DNA of 64,000 bases from Deltaproteobacteria bacterium. GTDB lineage: Bacteria > Myxococcota > Kuafuiibacteriia > Kuafuiibacteriales > Kuafuiibacteriaceae. Below are positions 62,500 to 64,000 of this stretch, one piece after another. Within the stretch, counting starts at the first letter, position 1. Each line of letters opens with the position of its first letter. Position numbers and translations under genes: made by a program. The DNA lies in NCBI GenBank assembly GCA_020632995.1, contig JACKEN010000024.1, positions 1-64,000 on the forward strand, read 5' to 3'. The notes beneath the pieces were generated by a model. That model was not told the origin of the DNA. It worked only from the letters and a program-made list of their open reading frames with translations, and did not search any database.

Positions 62500-64000
62500 G
62501 TGACTATCCTGCGCCAGAGCCACTGGCTCCGGGCGCCAGCTTGGGCGCCCTACCTCGCGGCCGCCATCATGGGCTGCGGAGGGGGTAGCGAGACCGGGCC
62601 CGACCCCGACGCGGACGTCATCGAGTACACCCTCTTCGACAGCACGCGGCTGCTGGCCGAGGACACCCTGGCCAGTCTGGTGGAGGCGACACCGGAAGGT
62701 ATCTTGCGCTTCGAGGGGACCCCGGCCGCCCTCGCCGACGTCGCCCAGCTCGACGTGATCCTTGCCCCGGCCTCAGGGGCCGCACCGCAAGGTCTGTTGC
62801 GGTTGGTGACCTCGGTGTCCCAGGACGGCAACGGCCTGGTGCTCGAGACCGTCCGGGCACCGCTGCAACTGGCCTTTCGGAAGCTCCACCTGCGCTTCAC
62901 CCGCAAGGTGGACGAGACGCTGCAGGCCGACCCGTGGGTGGCCGTGCACCGGCAGGCGCTCTCGTACACCGGCGGCTACTGGCCGCCCGGGCAATACTCG
63001 GACTACCCGATCAACGGCGACGGGGACATCGAGACGCCCTACGACCAGGTCCACATCTACGGGGACGTCACCGCCGGGTTCACCTACACGGTGGGGATCG
63101 ACATCGACTGGGACAAGGTGGCCGAGATCCCGTCCAAGGTCGCAGACTGCATCGCCGAGGCCCTCACCCTCCACTTCTCGTGCGACCCGCGGGACTTCCT
63201 GCCCGAGGCGGTGGTCTTCTTCTCGATCGACGCGGGGGCCAAGGTGTCGCTGGCGCTCGAGGGCATCACGTTCCTCCCCTACGCCAAGGAGCTGAGCCTG
63301 GCCGAGAAGACCCTCCCCGGCTTCTGGCTCGGGCCGCTGTACTTCGAGCCGTCGGTCGAGATCGTGGCCAAGGTCGAGGGCGAGGCGTCGGCGGAGTTCG
63401 CGATCTCCGCCTCGGCCGACGCGAGCGCCCAGGCCGGGGTGAGCATCTCGAACATCAGCGGGGTGGACGTCGACGCGCCCACCTTCGACAAGAACTTCGG
63501 GCCCCCCACCGTGGCCGCGACCCTGACCGCGCGCGGGCGCATCGCCGCGGGCCCGCGCCTGCACGTGCGGCTCGAGGGCTCGGCGGGGCCCTACGCGTCA
63601 CTGTTCGCGTTCGCGGAGGTGAAGGCGGACGCGGACGACGACCCCTGCTGGACCCTCGAGGGCGGGGTGGAGGGCGACTTCGGGGTGGACGTGGTGATCC
63701 CCGACCTGTTCGGCATCGGCGAGATCGACCTCGCCGAGTTCGGGCCGCTCCCCTACGGCATCGCGTCCACCGAGATCGCCCACGGCAGCTGCCAACCCCG
63801 CACCGCGGGCCCGGGCGACGGGCAGGCGGGCCCCCCCAGCCAGGCCGCGTACGCCAACCCGGACTTCACCCCCTGGGGCACCGCCTACGGCGGGATGAGC
63901 CGCGAGTTCCCGTACGAGGGCCCGGGAGCGCAGATCGAGTGGACCTCCCTCACCCCGACGATCGACGGGCGCTTCATGCTCGCCGGGTCGAACGCAAGGA
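62500..64000 (+). CDS. Large lipoprotein, 3' end cut by window
   Basis: A GTG at 62500 opens a frame that stays open for 500 codons to the window edge. The signal peptide ends in lipobox IMGC (Cys26), then GGGSETGPDPDADV, a typical flexible Asp-rich leader. The following sequence is beta-rich with an aromatic block (YTGGYWPPGQYSDYPINGDG) and long strands without repeats (VEIVAKVEGEASAEFAISAS, VSISNISGVDVDAPTFDKNF). No family was recognised. It is divergent from the propeller-like lipoprotein. A GGCGGGA sequence lies about 12 bp before the start. Confidence 0.75.
   Translation, partial: MTILRQSHWLRAPAWAPYLAAAIMGCGGGSETGPDPDADVIEYTLFDSTRLLAEDTLASLVEATPEGILRFEGTPAALADVAQLDVILAPASGAAPQGLLRLVTSVSQDGNGLVLETVRAPLQLAFRKLHLRFTRKVDETLQADPWVAVHRQALSYTGGYWPPGQYSDYPINGDGDIETPYDQVHIYGDVTAGFTYTVGIDIDWDKVAEIPSKVADCIAEALTLHFSCDPRDFLPEAVVFFSIDAGAKVSLALEGITFLPYAKELSLAEKTLPGFWLGPLYFEPSVEIVAKVEGEASAEFAISASADASAQAGVSISNISGVDVDAPTFDKNFGPPTVAATLTARGRIAAGPRLHVRLEGSAGPYASLFAFAEVKADADDDPCWTLEGGVEGDFGVDVVIPDLFGIGEIDLAEFGPLPYGIASTEIAHGSCQPRTAGPGDGQAGPPSQAAYANPDFTPWGTAYGGMSREFPYEGPGAQIEWTSLTPTIDGRFMLAGSNAR

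Overview
The window is very GC-rich (my estimate is about 72-74%) and coding-dense on both strands. It looks chromosomal and most likely comes from a member of the Myxococcota. The evidence is the set of long secreted proteins ending in a Gly-Cys-[Ser/Thr]-Cys motif, a membrane helix and an Arg cluster (MYXO-CTERM type), lipoproteins with Asp-Ala-Gly-rich linkers, two Ser/Thr kinases of Hanks type, an MglA-like protein, and very long TPR proteins. No rRNA, tRNA, IS element, integrase or CRISPR array was found.

Layout. 1-0.9 kb: the cut 5' end of a secreted protein and a Uma2-family nuclease, which is bracketed by two diverged copies of the end of the next gene. 0.9-14.1 kb: one giant leftward TPR gene, open for about 2,765 codons and then broken by many frameshifts in its 3' third. 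14.3-16.3 kb: a lipoprotein and a divergent FkbM methyltransferase. 16.3-20.9 kb and 23.0-28.0 kb: two paralogous four-gene cassettes. Each holds an outer-membrane-barrel-like protein with a Cys-Cys pair, an ECF sigma factor, a zf-HC2/FecR/TPR anti-sigma-like protein, and a ZU5-domain lipoprotein. Between them lie a broken alpha/beta-hydrolase gene and an MglA-like protein that has lost its GTP-binding motifs. 28.0-36.0 kb: a penicillin-acylase-family lipoprotein, separated from cassette B by a strong bidirectional hairpin, and a pseudokinase-kinase-TM-propeller-ankyrin protein. 36-45.6 kb: single genes (DUF924, LysR plus a small barrel, a Tat lipoprotein, a Dnmt2-type methyltransferase, a lipoprotein, a Sufu-domain protein, a second kinase, and a MocR regulator divergent from a PPOX-GNAT fusion). 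45.8-61.0 kb: a tightly coupled leftward operon for large surface proteins. It encodes one ASH/VWA lipoprotein followed by four NIDO-like/CARDB/He_PIG proteins with MYXO-CTERM-like tails; the last two are fused in one ORF. 61.1-64 kb: a propeller-like lipoprotein and a cut lipoprotein gene.

How parts fit together. The two cassettes read as cell-surface-signalling units: barrel and lipoprotein at the envelope, a membrane FecR/TPR protein as anti-sigma, and the ECF factor as output. In both, the sigma and FecR genes overlap by ATGA. The surface-protein operon is also translationally coupled at several junctions.

A dispersed 14-bp semi-palindrome, GCARG-N4-CYTGC, occurs about 39 times by my reading, far above my rough chance estimate. 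It is almost absent from the 13.4-29.8 kb stretch that holds the two cassettes. All counts and translations were made by eye, without database searches.
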